This document shows positions 35,200-47,433 of a DNA stretch of 64,000 nucleotides, in pieces. Where the stretch lies: NCBI GenBank assembly GCA_012976225.1, contig JAAVVG010000007.1, positions 62,001-126,000 on the forward strand. Direction: 5' to 3'. The notes beneath the pieces are model-generated. The model worked only from the letters and a program-made list of their open reading frames with translations. It did no database searches and had not been told where the DNA came from. Both the position numbers and the translations under genes were made by a program. The number at the start of each line of letters is the position of its first letter. Within the stretch, counting starts at the first letter, position 1. Source of the DNA: Golubevia sp. BC0850 (Eukaryota > Basidiomycota > Exobasidiomycetes > Golubeviales > Golubeviaceae).

Positions 35200-36199
35200 A
35201 GAAGACGCACAAGCGCTCGATACGCTTTTTCAATGCTTTGTACTGCTCTTTCAGATCAAGTCATGGAAATTATCAGTTTTTTGGGAAAGAGAAAGTCTGT
35301 TCTGGATCGTCTCGAGATCTCCAGCGAACACGACACGTCAACATGAAGTCTCGGGTTTCATTAAAGGATGTCCTTCAGTGATCGGAAGGCTGTTCTACTC
35401 CTCGAACCTCCTGCCGAAATAAAATCGAGCTCAGATCCTACGTCAACACCGGAGGTTCATTCTCCATCACGTACTTCATTCTTTCCCTCTGTGATGTACT
35501 CTTCCTCCTCTCTTCCTCCAACTGTTCAGCATTCAGCCTCGAATCTTCCTGAGACACTGTCAAGATGTCCCTGCTTCTCAATCTCAGATTGTCACTTCCT
35601 TCTGTCTCCGAAGCATCTTTCCAGAAAGTTCAGAGGGCCCGGATCTCGTCAAGCAACCTAGACCTATTAGGATAACAAACTAAGTCCCACGTCATTCCGA
35701 TACAACGAAAGAAAACAACTACAAGCATTTTAGGTAATGAGTTCAAGACGAGGGCCCAGATGATTCCAAGGTCACCCCTGTCCCTCGAACTTAACATATT
35801 TATAGATTTGGCGTAATAAATTGAGGGAAGGGGCTGGTTTCGGTGGGAAGGTGTGAACAAGTGAGAGGAGGAGCCGAGTTGAGTAGAAGAACAGATCATT
35901 TCAAACAGGCAACAAACAAGAGATTCTGATCAATTCCACCAGTGCGCTTCATTTAACATTTAAAGGGAAGGTCGATCATCTTAATTTTGAGGCAATATCC
36001 TCTTTCTTCTCTTTCTTCCCCTCTCCCCCAACTTTTTCCCTCTCAACCTATAAGATAAGGCCTTTCTCTCACTTCTTTTGCCCTTCTTTCTTCACATCTG
36101 CTCTGGCTTTCAAGTTTTCAACTGTCAACTTCCTTCACTTTCTTGCGTCCTTCAAATTTACCGCTTCCTACCTCGGTTTACCCCGCCCCTCCAATCCAA
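35200..36199. other. 1-kb intergenic region before the HMG-box gene
   Basis: No gene is supported. A short Ser/Pro-rich frame at 35368-35661 (+) has no family features. Two TTTAAA-like elements occur near 35956, and a C/T-rich leader runs from about 36000 to the HMG-box ATG. The length suggests an extended promoter, as expected for a regulator. Confidence 0.4.
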
Positions 36200-38877
36200 A
36201 TGGTCAACCTCAATCATACCGTCGCTGGCTCGTTCAACAACGATTTGGACTCAACTGATCAAGCCTTTGATCCCTCAGTCTCTTATGGTGAACACTCTTT
36301 CGTGAGTACCAGACGAGGGCACTTGTAGGACTAGCCGTATAGTTGTCCCGCATCTGTACTCATCCCTTACATCTCCACCTACCTCATCTATCTTCAGAGC
36401 ACCAGCAAGTCCTACGACTACGACTCCGAAGAAGAGCTCAATGGAAAGAACATAGTTTCAGCTTCAAGTCTAATCAAAGGAGCTAACAGTGATCCTGATC
36501 CTAACGCTCAAGCTCATGATCCCAAAACCACCGCAAGGAAGGAAGCGTTGCGTGCAGCTTTGGTCGAGCTTGAGAGAACTGCCCCCGATTCGGTTAAGTT
36601 CTCAGCTCACCCTCCAAGACTAGAACAAGCAATGAAGAAGTAAGTCATCAAAGACGTGCGTCGACATTCCGAAAGAGAGACATCCCTGACGTCGTCATCT
36701 TTCTCTGGACAGGGATAACACCCCGAAGAGACCAGCTAACGCTTTCTTGATCTATTCAAGATGGAGAAGAGACAATTTGGATGCCGAAGGGCTGGAGCTT
36801 GGACCTAAGGAAGTAGGTATTTTTTTCTCGCTTTCATATTGCATTTCTTCCTCTCACTTTCTTCCCAATTTCTTTTCTTTCCCTGATTCTTCGTTCAAGG
36901 TAAGTAAGCTTCTAGGCTCTGAGTGGAAGGCATTGAGTGAGGTGAGTACTTGAAGAAAAAGAGATGATTAGGAGCAAGTGAGAGACAGAAAGTGATGGTG
37001 ATTGGAGGTTTAGAGAGTGATTGAAGAGTGGAGAAGTGGCTGAGAAGTAGAAGTGTTGAAGAGAGAAAGAGTCCATTGAGGGATCTTGGAGATAGGAAGT
37101 TGAGTAGATAGGAAGTTGAGTAGAGAGTAGAAAGAGAGTGATGGTGATTTGGGAGAAAGAAGATGACGGGCAGGAACGAGAGAAGGAATGGAGTCGGTAG
37201 AAAGAAAGAATTTTGAAAGTTCTTGAGGAGATAGAAGTTAATCTGAGAGAAAGAAAAAGTTGGAGTCAGAAGTTGACGAGTATAAGTGGCTCGCTTGATC
37301 GACAGCTGCCGTAGATCTATGCTTACGCCACCGTTCCTGTCCTCTCCGACCCACAGAAAGTCAAGTCTTACTGGAGAAAACAAAGTGAACTTCTAAGGTC
37401 TGAGTTCGATGCTACTTATCCTTGGTACAAGTTCTCGCGTCAAACGAAGAAGATGAAGAAGGAGAAGAAACTCAAGGAAGACATTCTGAAAGAGAAGATG
37501 GTGATCGAAATGCGCCAGTGAGTATCACGAGACAAGAATTGAATGCTTCATGCCCGCGAACTTTTTCGAGAGAACATCAAAGAAAAAACAAGGGTCGAAC
37601 AGTTATTGGAATCTAGCGATCGTGGTCTGACCCTCTTCCACCATCTCGATCTTCTTCTCCACTTTCACCTCAGATCTGCTCTGTGGAAAGACACTTTTGG
37701 AGGGAAGGAGTCCACCGACCGAAAGAATCTGGAAGAAGGCAGCGTCGAGGGCGGATCTCCATCTCCCCCTCGTTCCAAATCGAAAGGAAGAAGTTCAGCA
37801 TCGAAGCCTTCTAGCTCTAGGCGCCCTAGAGAAATTCGAGGGAAAAAGGACTCAGATAATGAGGAGGAGGAGGAAGAAGAAGCAGAAGAAGAAGAGATCG
37901 AGGACTCAAGAGAAAGTTCTTACGCTGCTACTAGGGAGAATTCGAGACCTAGAGCTTGGAGAGATTCAAGATTCGACGCACCTTCCTCGTCAAGACCTGG
38001 CTCTTCAGCCAGCTTTAGATCTTTAAGCAGTAGCTCGTCCTACTCTCAACCGAACCAACATCATGAGCCTGCCAACTTCAACTTCCCAGCTCCGAACCAA
38101 TCTCAACATCATCAATATCCTAGCTACCGTGAAGATCTTCTCTCTTCGTCATATCACAGCCTCTACTCCAACACTTCTCAATCTCAACCTCAAGGTCCAA
38201 TCCACCACCGTAATCAGCTATTTCGCTCTCATTCCAATCCTCACTCTCATGTGCAATCGCCCGCTTCTGTCCATTCTACAAACCCAACCAGCGCCTATCA
38301 CACCCCAACACATCGCTTCGAAGCTTCTCCAAGTTCTTATGATTATTCTTCTCCTCCAACTCCAGCTGAGAACTATCAATCACCATCAACTTTCACTGAT
38401 TCCTATCACTCAAGTCAAGTTCAAGTCCAGGCCCAAAGTCAAGCCAATCACCAATCTCATCAGTCTCATCAATCTAGCAGCGACGGTCATGGTTACATGG
38501 AGAGTCGGTCATCTTCTTCTTACCCATCGACTTCCTTACCCTTTCACGTCAGCTCAACAGCACCTCCAGTCCCCTCTTTCGCTTTTAGCGCGAGCTCTCC
38601 AACTCTACCGGTTCAAAACAAGCTCCCCACCCTGGTTAACGGGGCCGTCGATCCAGTCGAGATGACTAGACACATCAACCATCTAGTCAGCGTCAACGAT
38701 CATAACTCAAATGACTGGGCCAGCGAGTATAACCACTATCCTCACCAGCTGCAAGTCTCAACTTTGGGTCAACAGGGATCAAATTCAAACCTTTTAGGCT
38801 CTCATCCATACAACTCAACGAACAACAGCCACTCTCACTCTCTAGCTCATATCATGAATAGCGGTGAATCTGCCTAG
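36200..38877 (+). CDS. HMG-box transcription factor (about 616 aa)
   Basis: Sequence-specific HMG-box regulator of the MATA_HMG/Ste11/Prf1 kind. Exons: 36200-36301, 36398-36639, 36713-36812, 36900-36941, 37357-37517 and 37674-38877. The box spans four exons: KRPANAFLIYSRWRRDNLD, GPKEVSKLLGSEWKALSE, KVKSYWRKQSELLRSEF and YPWYKFSRQTKKMKKEKK; it ends in a basic helix. The C-terminal 400 residues are acidic, then Ser/Gln/His-rich, as in activation regions. The 415-bp fourth intron is unusually long; I chose the acceptor at 37356 because it joins the box without extra residues. In basidiomycetes such factors often govern mating, filamentation or fruiting, but no mating-type genes lie nearby, so the role here is open. 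Confidence 0.85.
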
Positions 38878-39582
38878 TGCCTCTCAGCAAACACTCTCAA
38901 CTAGAATCTTCAACCTAAATTCAAGCTCTTCAGCCCATTTTTCTTCTATTCTTCATACCCCGATTCTCTTCTTTCTTCTTCCCTTCTATTCTTCTATTCT
39001 TTACTTCTTCCATTCTTCTATTACCTCCTTTCTTTATCTTTGCTTCTTCGGTCCTTCTCTTCTCTTCTCTTCTCGTTTCGTCTAGTCTTCGTCTCTCCTT
39101 AAGACCTCTTTATGCAGCTCCCAGCTTTTCGTTCGCCTTTACCCATCTCCAAGATCTCCCGAACTTACCAAATCTCTTGCAAAACCCTTCAAAAAATTAG
39201 AAAAATCAAGAATAGAAACCCATTTCAGATTCCAACTCAAGTTTTTCGAAGCTTTCTTTGCCCCCTCATGATGTACTTTATCTATTCCGATATTTTAATT
39301 GCTTCTTCTTTCAGTCTCAGTCTCGAATGAGCATTTGAATCTATTAGGATAAAGTTTGAGTCGTAGAAATACAAGGGGGGGGGAAAGTGGGGATGTTTGT
39401 TTGGAGGGGTCTGCATTCTGAAGTTTGATTTGAAGATTTTAGAACATTGCGTTGTTTGAAGAGGCGGAGATTGGAGACAGCGAATTGAAGAACCGAGGAA
39501 ACTGAGAGGACGGGCAGAGATCCGAGAGATGTCTAGACGGCATCCTGAGGAAGATGAGACGAGACGAGAAGAAGTAAGGAGG
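38878..39582. other. Convergent 3' region with TTCTTC repeats and a poly-G run
   Basis: About 700 bp between convergent genes. It holds TTCTTC/TTCTATTC-type simple repeats (about 38940-39085) and a run of nine to ten G near 39376. No gene is supported. Confidence 0.5.
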
Positions 39583-42500
39583 TCAGTTTAGAAGAAGAGC
39601 GACAGTCAGACTCGAGCCATCATTTTCTTTCTTCAAATTCACCTCAAGCACCAATCTAGGAACGACTTGCATGGCCATCAATTCTTGGAAGAGAAGCTTT
39701 GTCGCATAAGGAATCGTAATCTTGACCACTTCCTTCGAAGATTTGCAGTAAACGCAGTAGCCATTGTAACCAATGAGACCACTGTCGACGATAACAGGGG
39801 ACAGGAGAGTGGGAAGAAGATTGGGAAGAAGAGTGAGAAAGAGCTCATGAAGTCTCTTTTGGTCCTCGGATTCTTGGAGGAAGTAAGACTCACCACCTTT
39901 GACAAGCATTGACCTCGAAAGCATCAGAACTGATCATCAACCTTTCCAAAAGTAATTGAGTTGCACCGTAACCGATCAGACAATCTCTTTCCATTTCTCC
40001 TAAACGAAGACCTCCATCTCTACTTCTACCTTCTGTAGGTTGACGAGTTAAGACGGCTCTTGGTCCTCTGGCTCTGGCGTGCATCTTGTCCATTACCCTG
40101 AAGGAAAGAAGAGATTGGAGTGAGAAGATGTGAGAAGTCAGTAAAGCCAGAAGAGCAACCTTTCGAGTCCTAGACTTGATTAATCGAACACGAAAGCAAC
40201 TCTGGAAAACTCACATATGTTTAAGTTTCTGATAATAAATGGGACCGAAATAAACATAAGCTTCAAGAGGTTCACCACTAATACCACTAGTTAAAAATTC
40301 CTTTCCACTATAAGAATAACCATTTTGAATCAAAATGTTGCTCATATCATCAACTTTACTTCCACCAAAAGCTGTTCCATATTGAAGAGTACCATCAATG
40401 ACTCCAGCTTTTCCAGCCAGTAATTCAATCATCTTCCCAACAGTCATTCTTGAAGGGAAACCATGAGGGTTCATGATAACATCGGGACAAATTCCTTTAT
40501 CACCGAAAGGCATATCTTCTTGAGGAACGATTAAACCACAGACACCTTTCTGACCGTGTCTTGAAGAAAATTTGTCACCTAATTCAGGTCTTCTAGTTGA
40601 ACGAAGGAGAGTTTTGATGATGGTTGTATCTTGATCTGTATCTGAAACTAGAACCTGATCGATGTAAACTCCTTCTTTTCCTTTGTAAACTGCAGGAACA
40701 TCTCTGTAAGTTGTATTGTTTGGATTTGAATTGATAGATCCACTTAGATCACTATTTGGAGATTGTTTGTTTAGGTAAACCATGCCTTCATCCAATCTTT
40801 CACCTGGAGCTCCAATTCCATCATCTTCTAAAGCGTCATGTTTCTTGATCTTAGCTCCATTCTTATCTCTTAGAGGATCGGCGATTCTATCAAAGGTACC
40901 ATCTCCGTACTTCTTCATCTGAATAGTTTGTTTTCTCATGACTTGACATCTACCAAATCCTCGATCCAAAGAAGCTCGATTCAGAATCAAAGCATCTTCG
41001 ATATCATAACCTGAATAGGACATGACAGCTACCATTGCGTTTTGACCTGCAGGAAGCTTGTCGTAACCGATCAGTTCGATAGTCTTGGTCTTGACCATCG
41101 GCTGTTGAGGATAAACCATTAGATAAAGAAGAGTATCGATTCTGTTAAGCTGATTGTAAGCGATAGCACCAATGGCTTGCTTTCCCATAGCACATTGATA
41201 TGTGTTTCTAGGAGATTGATTATGATGAGGGTAAGGAATCAAACCAGCAACAGCTCCTAAGATAGTGAAAGGCTCGATTTCTAAATGCGTCGTGTTTGGA
41301 ACGATCTCATGTTCATAAACTGCGATCAAGGAATCGTTTTCTTCATTGACATCTAGATATTCGATTTTACCTGCTTGTAGGAAATTGTCAAATTTCCATT
41401 CTCCTTTCTTTAACCTCTTGATGTCTTCATTTGTTACTCTAGGAACTCCATTAGTTACGATAATCATTGGTCGACAAATTCTACCTCCATCTGAAGCGAT
41501 ATGAACTGCTTTTTGATGATTGTTGGTGTAGATAGAGACGAAAGTTGCCAGTCTACCATTTCTTCTCAGCCTTCTGAAAGATTGAACGAATCGTTGAGGG
41601 AATCGAGTGACACCTAGAAGGTTTCCGTTGATGAAAACGATGTAGGTATCACTTCGATAGAGTTCAGCTCCAGTGAGAAGGTTGGCGTCTGAAAAATTGG
41701 AGTGAGAAAAAGAGAGAGAAGATAGAGTCAGCAGCACTCCTCTTTCTCGCACCTCGAGCGACGTCTCGTTTACTCACCTTCAACTCCCAACATGAACGCA
41801 GCCTTGACCAATGGTTCCTCCTCAACATCAGTAGTAATATGAGTCATCAAAGCCAAGTTCTTAACCAAACCACAAGCTTCACCTTCCGGAGTATCACTAG
41901 GACAAAGCATTCCCCACTGACTAGGTTGTAAAGCTCTAGGACCAGAAACCTTTCTAGTTTTCTCAAATTGAGAACTAATTCGAGTCATCATACCCAAAGC
42001 AGCAATGTAACTCAATCTACTTAAAACGTGAGTGATTCCAGCTCTTTCCATTTTAAATCTTTTCAAACTCCAATTCCCAGTTGAAATAGCTCTAACGAAA
42101 CCACTTGTGATGTGATCACCATGAAAAGCGAATTGATTGAAAGCATCAAATTCGGAAGTTCGATTTGGTTTCTTCAAAATCTTGTCAATGTTCATTTTGA
42201 AATCGGAATTAAACTTTTTGAATAAATCTTCGAATAAAAGAGACAACATTTGACCAGCTAATTCTAACCTTTTGTTTCCAACGTAATCTCTATCGTCGAT
42301 CATTTTTGAATCTACCATTGCTGAAAGTACTCTTCTGACCATAGTAGCGATGTAGATCGCTTTTGGTCTAAAGTTCAATTTCTCAACCGGTACATGAGCA
42401 ATAACCACAGTAGCTAAAACTTCCATAGCTTCTTCATGAGGTGGTCTTCTAGGACCAGGTCTTCTTGCAATTTTCACTTTGCTTCCAATTAAATCTAAAG

Positions 42501-44242
42501 CTTGTTTCCTAGTGAAGACTCCAACCTTTGAACTTTCTTCCAAATTGGGTGCGAAATTCTCTCTGAAGACCTCATTTTGACCGGCAACTAAATGTAAGAT
42601 TTCCTTGTCAGAAGTGATTCCCATGGCTTTAAAAGCGATACAAATAGGAATATCATCACCAAGAGAATTATGTTTCAGATAAATCAACCCATGTTTACAA
42701 TGAACATAAGTTTTAGATTTCCTTTCATGAGTTGAAGAAGTAACGGATGCTAAAACCGTCTTCTTCTTCTCATCTTTTTCAACGATGACTCTATTCTTTG
42801 ATAATTGTTCTTGAACCAAGATGACTTTTTCAGTTCCTTTAACCACGAAATATCCTCCAGGATCTAATGGACATTCATTCATTTTCGCTAAAGCTGAATG
42901 TGATTTATTAGCTAACCAACACTTGTTGGACCTTAACATGATTGGCAATTTTCCTAATTCTAGGTTTCGACGCCGAACTCTTTTTGATCCTCGAGTGTAT
43001 TCACAGGAAATTAGAATTGGTGCACTGTAGGTTAAATCTCTTAATCGACATTCATGAGGGAAAATCTCTTTTCGAATAGCGTCGGGATCGTTTCGCACTG
43101 GTTCTCCTACTGTGATATCTGTGTACTTGAAGTAGAATTTCGGATCGATGTCGGACTGTTGAAGTGAAGAGAGGGTTGAGGACGAGAGTTGGACAGAGAA
43201 GAGTGGTCGCTCCTGAAGAGATAGATAGCTGGCTACTCACAGTCACCATTTCGTTGGCTTTCAGGATGTTTTTCAGATCTACGTCCACGAAGTAGTTGAA
43301 AGAATCGATACTGTCGAGGAAGGGAACAAAAAAGGTCAGTTTGAGCAAAGAAGAAGCATTTTCGACATTCTCCTTCTTCCGACAGCTTGGTCCACCTGAT
43401 CATACCCATAAACACAAAAAGAAGATTGGATCGTTTCCCAATGATCTTTCCCGATCCGCTTCTGTATGAAGCTCTTCTGATTCTGTTGCTCTCTCGAGTC
43501 AGAACCTGGAAGAAGCTTTTCCCTGAACTTGTTGATTCAGAAAGAGGGTGCCTGATTCCCTCCCCTTCTCGAACTATCAAGTCCGATCTATTGAGCCAAA
43601 AGTTGACCTAGAAAGAGCTGGTCACCTCATTGTCACGTCTGCTCGAGTATCCTTGCCAGTTTTCCCAGTCATGACGCAGCAGCTTCTTTCTGAGGACGGA
43701 GCCTGCTTGTGCAAGCAACCTAGTGTTTCTTTCAAATATCTTCCTAGCTCTTCCTTCTGTAAATCCTTTTGAAAGTACACCTCACGAGGGACTATGAAGC
43801 TGCTACCACCAAATCTTACCTCTCCTGTAACTCACTGCTGTTTCACCAAACCCTTGACCTGTAAGAAGGCGGGTAAGAGTTCCCACTTATCCTCTACAGT
43901 AGGAATTGGAGTTGAAAGGTGCTTCCCATTATAGATAGCAGCAGAGAAGTCGGCTTGAGAAGGGAATTTAGTTGAATCGAATCCAACGCTGAAAGGTGCG
44001 TCAGGTTCCAATTCTTTCTGTTTCTGTTTCTGTTTCTGTTTCTGTCTTTGGGACTGAGTGATAGTTTCATTGGTTGGACTAAGTTCATCTTGAACTGCTT
44101 GCATAACTTGAGGAACATCTTGAACTGGTTCAGGTGCATTATTAGATGGATCTGATTCAATCAGAGTTGTTCCTTCACCTAAAGCATCTCCGTCTGCAGC
44201 TTGAGCATTCGTTTTACGAGTTGACTGCTTCCGAGGAGCCAT
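39583..44242 (-). CDS. RPC2: RNA polymerase III second-largest subunit (about 1243 aa)
   Basis: Catalytic beta-like subunit of RNA polymerase III, which makes tRNA, 5S rRNA and U6 (yeast RET1/RPC2, human POLR3B). Exons on the minus strand: 44242-43836, 43310-43241, 43155-41778, 41688-40215, 40097-39894 and 39781-39583. Marks include [58 protein letters not shown], the Pol III-specific [18 protein letters not shown], the [12 protein letters not shown] active-site loop, [24 protein letters not shown], and a C-terminal zinc ribbon (C-x2-C ... GYCVYCKSS) split by the last intron. The N-terminus carries about 90 extra polar residues, including a KQ repeat from a (TTTCTG)n tract. Intron 1 is 525 bp, the longest in the window. 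Confidence 0.96.
44010..44046. repeat. Coding hexanucleotide repeat in RPC2
   Basis: About five copies of TTTCTG (plus strand) lie in frame in the first RPC2 exon and encode alternating Lys-Gln residues. Because the unit is six bases, length changes would keep frame. Confidence 0.85.
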
Positions 44243-44685
44243 AATAGATTAGAGGTAGAGATAGAGATAGAGATCACGATCCAGCGCGGATATTGGTGGG
44301 TAGCAAGATGAGATTCTTCTCTGTAGCTCGCAACCACGTGCAACTCTATGAGTTTCAACCAACTTTATTATCGATTTCTAATGTCTAAACTCTTCTCTTC
44401 GTTCTTCCACCTTAGAACCACTGATTTCCGACTTGGTTCATTGTTGTTTTTGAGGTCCTGCGAAATTGAGTTCCTTTCAAATGCGCTATTCGATTTTCTT
44501 TGAACCTCCGAGACGATGTCAAGAACACAAGTCAGTCGAAGGAGCAATAGAGAGAATTGCATTTTTATTTACTATGCGGCAAGTTACAGTAAAAGATTGC
44601 TTCTGTCGACAAATCTAGTATGAGAAGGAGAGCGGAACAATAAAAATCTTGCAGAGTGGAAAGCATGTGAGAAACTTGAGCTGTT
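44243..44685. promoter_or_regulatory. RPC2 promoter and DUG1 3' region
   Basis: About 440 bp between two genes on the same strand. AGAGATAGAGATAGAGATA repeats lie just upstream of the RPC2 ATG near 44255. No other feature is seen. Confidence 0.4.
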
Positions 44686-47163
44686 TTACTTGGCGACAGC
44701 AGCGATCTCGTGAAGGTAGGTTCCGAGCAACTTGGTTCCTTCGATGTAGTTGGAGATGTCAAGCTTCTCGTTTGTACTGTGAAAAGGAAGAGATGACAGG
44801 AAAGAAGAAGATGGAGGGTCAGTCTCTCATTAGAACTCCAACGCTCGCTTCATTCGATTGCTACTAACCTGTGAGCTCCGTCATCAGCTCGTCCTATCAA
44901 GGAAGAAGGGAGCAGAGATGTAGAAGTAAGGGAGTCAGAAGAAGTGAAGGACAAAAGATCGATGCTCAAGCTTTGTAACTCACCCATAGGAAGAAGAAGA
45001 ACATTCTTGTTCAAGGTATCAGCGAAAGTCAAAGTGACTGGGATAGAACCTCCCTCACGAGTCAAATCTGGCTTGATTCCATAGACCTTCTCGGTAGCTG
45101 AAATGGCGGCAGTGTAATTCCAGTGGTTTGGATCAGCCAACCAGGGCTTTCCTCCTGGCTCGGCAGTAATCTTCATGGTGTTCTTGGATCCGACTGTATG
45201 CATTGGAAACGAAAGAAAGATTCAGAACAAGGGAGAAGGCAGGAGCATCAGAAATCATCCAGAATTCAACTCCTTGATCTGAGAATTATCGAACACTCAC
45301 GTTTAGACCAAAGCTCATTAACATAATCCTTGACAAGTTTCTCAACTTTTTCAGGAGTCATGTCAGGAACCAATCTTAAAGAGAACTTTCCACCAACTTT
45401 AGCAGGAATGACAGTCTTTCCACCAGGTTGAGAGAAAGCTCCTTCAATTCCATGTAAGCTCAAACTTGGGTATCTCATTCTTCCCATAAGGACTTTCTCC
45501 TTATCGTCAGAGATGGTAGTCTTTGATCCTGTAGCTCCATTAATGTCATCAATAGTGAATTCCATAATCTGATACCTAGCGAGTTCCTCGTCGGTTAGAG
45601 GAGTGACCAGTTCCTTGATTCCTGGAACTAGGATTTCTCCCTTTGGAGTGACTAGCTGAGACATGATGGCGAAAAGATCTGACATTGGCTCGTGGACTAC
45701 TCCACCGAAGACTCCTGAGTGAAGATCAGCAGCTGGACCAGAGATGGTTAAGGTGTAGTAAGAGATTCCACGGAGTCCGTGAGTTAGACATGGCTTCTTA
45801 GTTCCTAGCCAGTAACTGTGAAGGGAGGAATTGAATTTTGGAGAGGACGGGAGGAAAGAGAGAGAGAGAGTAATTGAGATAGGTATTCACGCCGCTTATT
45901 TAACAGATGGAAAACAGAAGAAGCTTAAGATCAGAGAAATGTTCTCGAAGGGTTACTCACTTGTCAGAGATACAGACGGCATCGACACCTTTGAAGAAAA
46001 GATCCTTCTCCTTGATGATAAGAGCATCAAGTCCGATAGAACCAGATTCCTCCATACCTTCGAAGCAGAACTTGAGGTTGACTGGTAGTTCGATTCTGGA
46101 GGAGTGAAAAGGAAGGATAGTGATGGAGTCAGATACAGCAGGTGGCGTGTGAACTTCACAGCAGACAAGATGAGAGGCCGCGGGGAAGAGAGATAAGAGC
46201 TCTGTTCGCTGTGAGGACGGATCTTTCTCTCAATCTCTAGACCACTCTTCTCTTCCATTCTTCCAGCGAATGTTTCATTCTTTGATCAAAGATGCCCCGA
46301 TCACATATCATAGTCCCTGCCATCCTCTCACGTCTCATTCAACTCCACCAAACTTTTCCTGCACTCACCCAGCTTGCTGATGAGCTTCAACAGCGTTGAT
46401 CCAGCCCAAGATTGGTCCCTTATCGTCAGTTGATCCTCTGGCAATGAGCTTCTCTCCTGTATTCAGAATACAGGAAAGAGGTGGAAAAAGGTGTGTTCGG
46501 AGGGTCAGTGGGTCAGCAGGTGGTCGAGAAGAAACCTTCAAAACCCCACGACATGAGAACGGCTTCAAGAGATGAAATAGAAGAAAGATTCTCACCATCG
46601 TTAACCATTTCGAAAGGTTCAGTGTTCCATCCATCAGACTTGAGGGCTGGTTGAACGTCGTAGTGCTGCGAGCGAAGGTTGGTGAAGTGGAGAGGAAGGA
46701 AGTCAGAATCATACAACAACTTCTAAAGAGGTTGCCCAACCTTCTGAATCCGACAACTAATTCATTTGAACTAGTCCAACAACCTCTCCAACCCGATTTG
46801 TAACTGCTCCTTTACGATTGGCTTGAGCTACCTTCTTGCGACTCCGCCTTGTCCTTGCAAAATTCCACTCACTCCATAAATCAAAATTGTCTTCTTCTTT
46901 GGATCATTTCCCAAATCAGCTAGAATTGCAGGTGGAAGAGCGATTTCTTTACCTTCCATAGTGTGATTTCCGAGTTCCTTGAGAGTTGAAGTTGCACCGA
47001 TAGCATCTAGTTGTTTGACTAACCAGTGAGCCATTTCTACGACCTTTGGACGATAAGAAGCATCTCCTGAAACAGATGCGATGGCACAAGCTTCTCCTAA
47101 TCTGTCAATTAGTTTGGATTTGTTGCTGTCAATTTGAGAGGTGAATTTGGAAAGGTCGGACAT
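44686..47163 (-). CDS. DUG1: Cytosolic Cys-Gly/non-specific dipeptidase Dug1 (M20, about 474 aa)
   Basis: Zinc/manganese metallopeptidase of the M20 family (yeast Dug1, human CNDP2), which cleaves Cys-Gly and other dipeptides and takes part in glutathione breakdown. Eight exons on the minus strand: 47163-46873, 46665-46596, 46456-46369, 46095-45961, 45815-45301, 45193-44984, 44893-44869 and 44776-44686. Metal and catalytic residues are visible: HYDVQP (residues 98-103), RGSTDDKGP (D131-D132), EGMEESGS (E165-E166), CISDNYWLG, THGLRG and DDGAHSTNE near the C-terminus. Length matches the family. The frame is open upstream of MSDLS to an ATG at 47433, adding up to 90 residues without any Asp or Glu. 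The start at 47163 fits the family alignment. Confidence 0.95.
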
Positions 47164-47433
47164 GTTGGATGGTGTGTTGGGAAGGAAGAAATTTTGAAGA
47201 TTTGATATTTTGGGAGCGATGAAAAGATAACAAGTTCGACTGGCACGTTGGAATTTTTTCCGTGGTCTTTTGAACGCCTGAACGAATCTGTAAACGCCAA
47301 ATTGAGATCTGCAATACATTTTGATCTTTTGAATTTGATTTGGAACTCTTTTTGGAATGGAATAAAATCGTATGGTGGTATGGTATGGTATTGTATGGTA
47401 AGAGCCAGAATTGCTGAGAAGACACTTCATCAC
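47164..47433 (-). other. In-frame acid-free extension upstream of DUG1
   Basis: In-frame ATGs at 47433 and 47319 would extend Dug1 by 90 or 52 residues. The whole stretch has no Asp or Glu and is rich in Arg, Lys, Ser, Phe and Tyr (for example YRFVQAFKRPRKKFQRASR), the composition of a mitochondrial presequence. Whether it is translated cannot be told. Confidence 0.4.

Noticed and set aside
36895-37383. 162-codon open frame antisense to the HMG-box gene
   Set aside because: It covers the long intron and parts of two exons of the HMG-box gene; its Leu/Ser/Phe-rich content mirrors the purine-rich intron strand.
36200-38877. HMG-box gene as a mating-type locus
   Set aside because: No homeodomain, pheromone or receptor gene lies nearby, and HMG factors have many other roles in basidiomycetes.
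43311-43835. Hidden tRNA or snoRNA in the long RPC2 intron
   Set aside because: I looked for a T-loop GTTCGA with a matching acceptor stem and for C/D boxes; a GTTCGAGAA stretch occurs but no cloverleaf or box pair could be built by eye.
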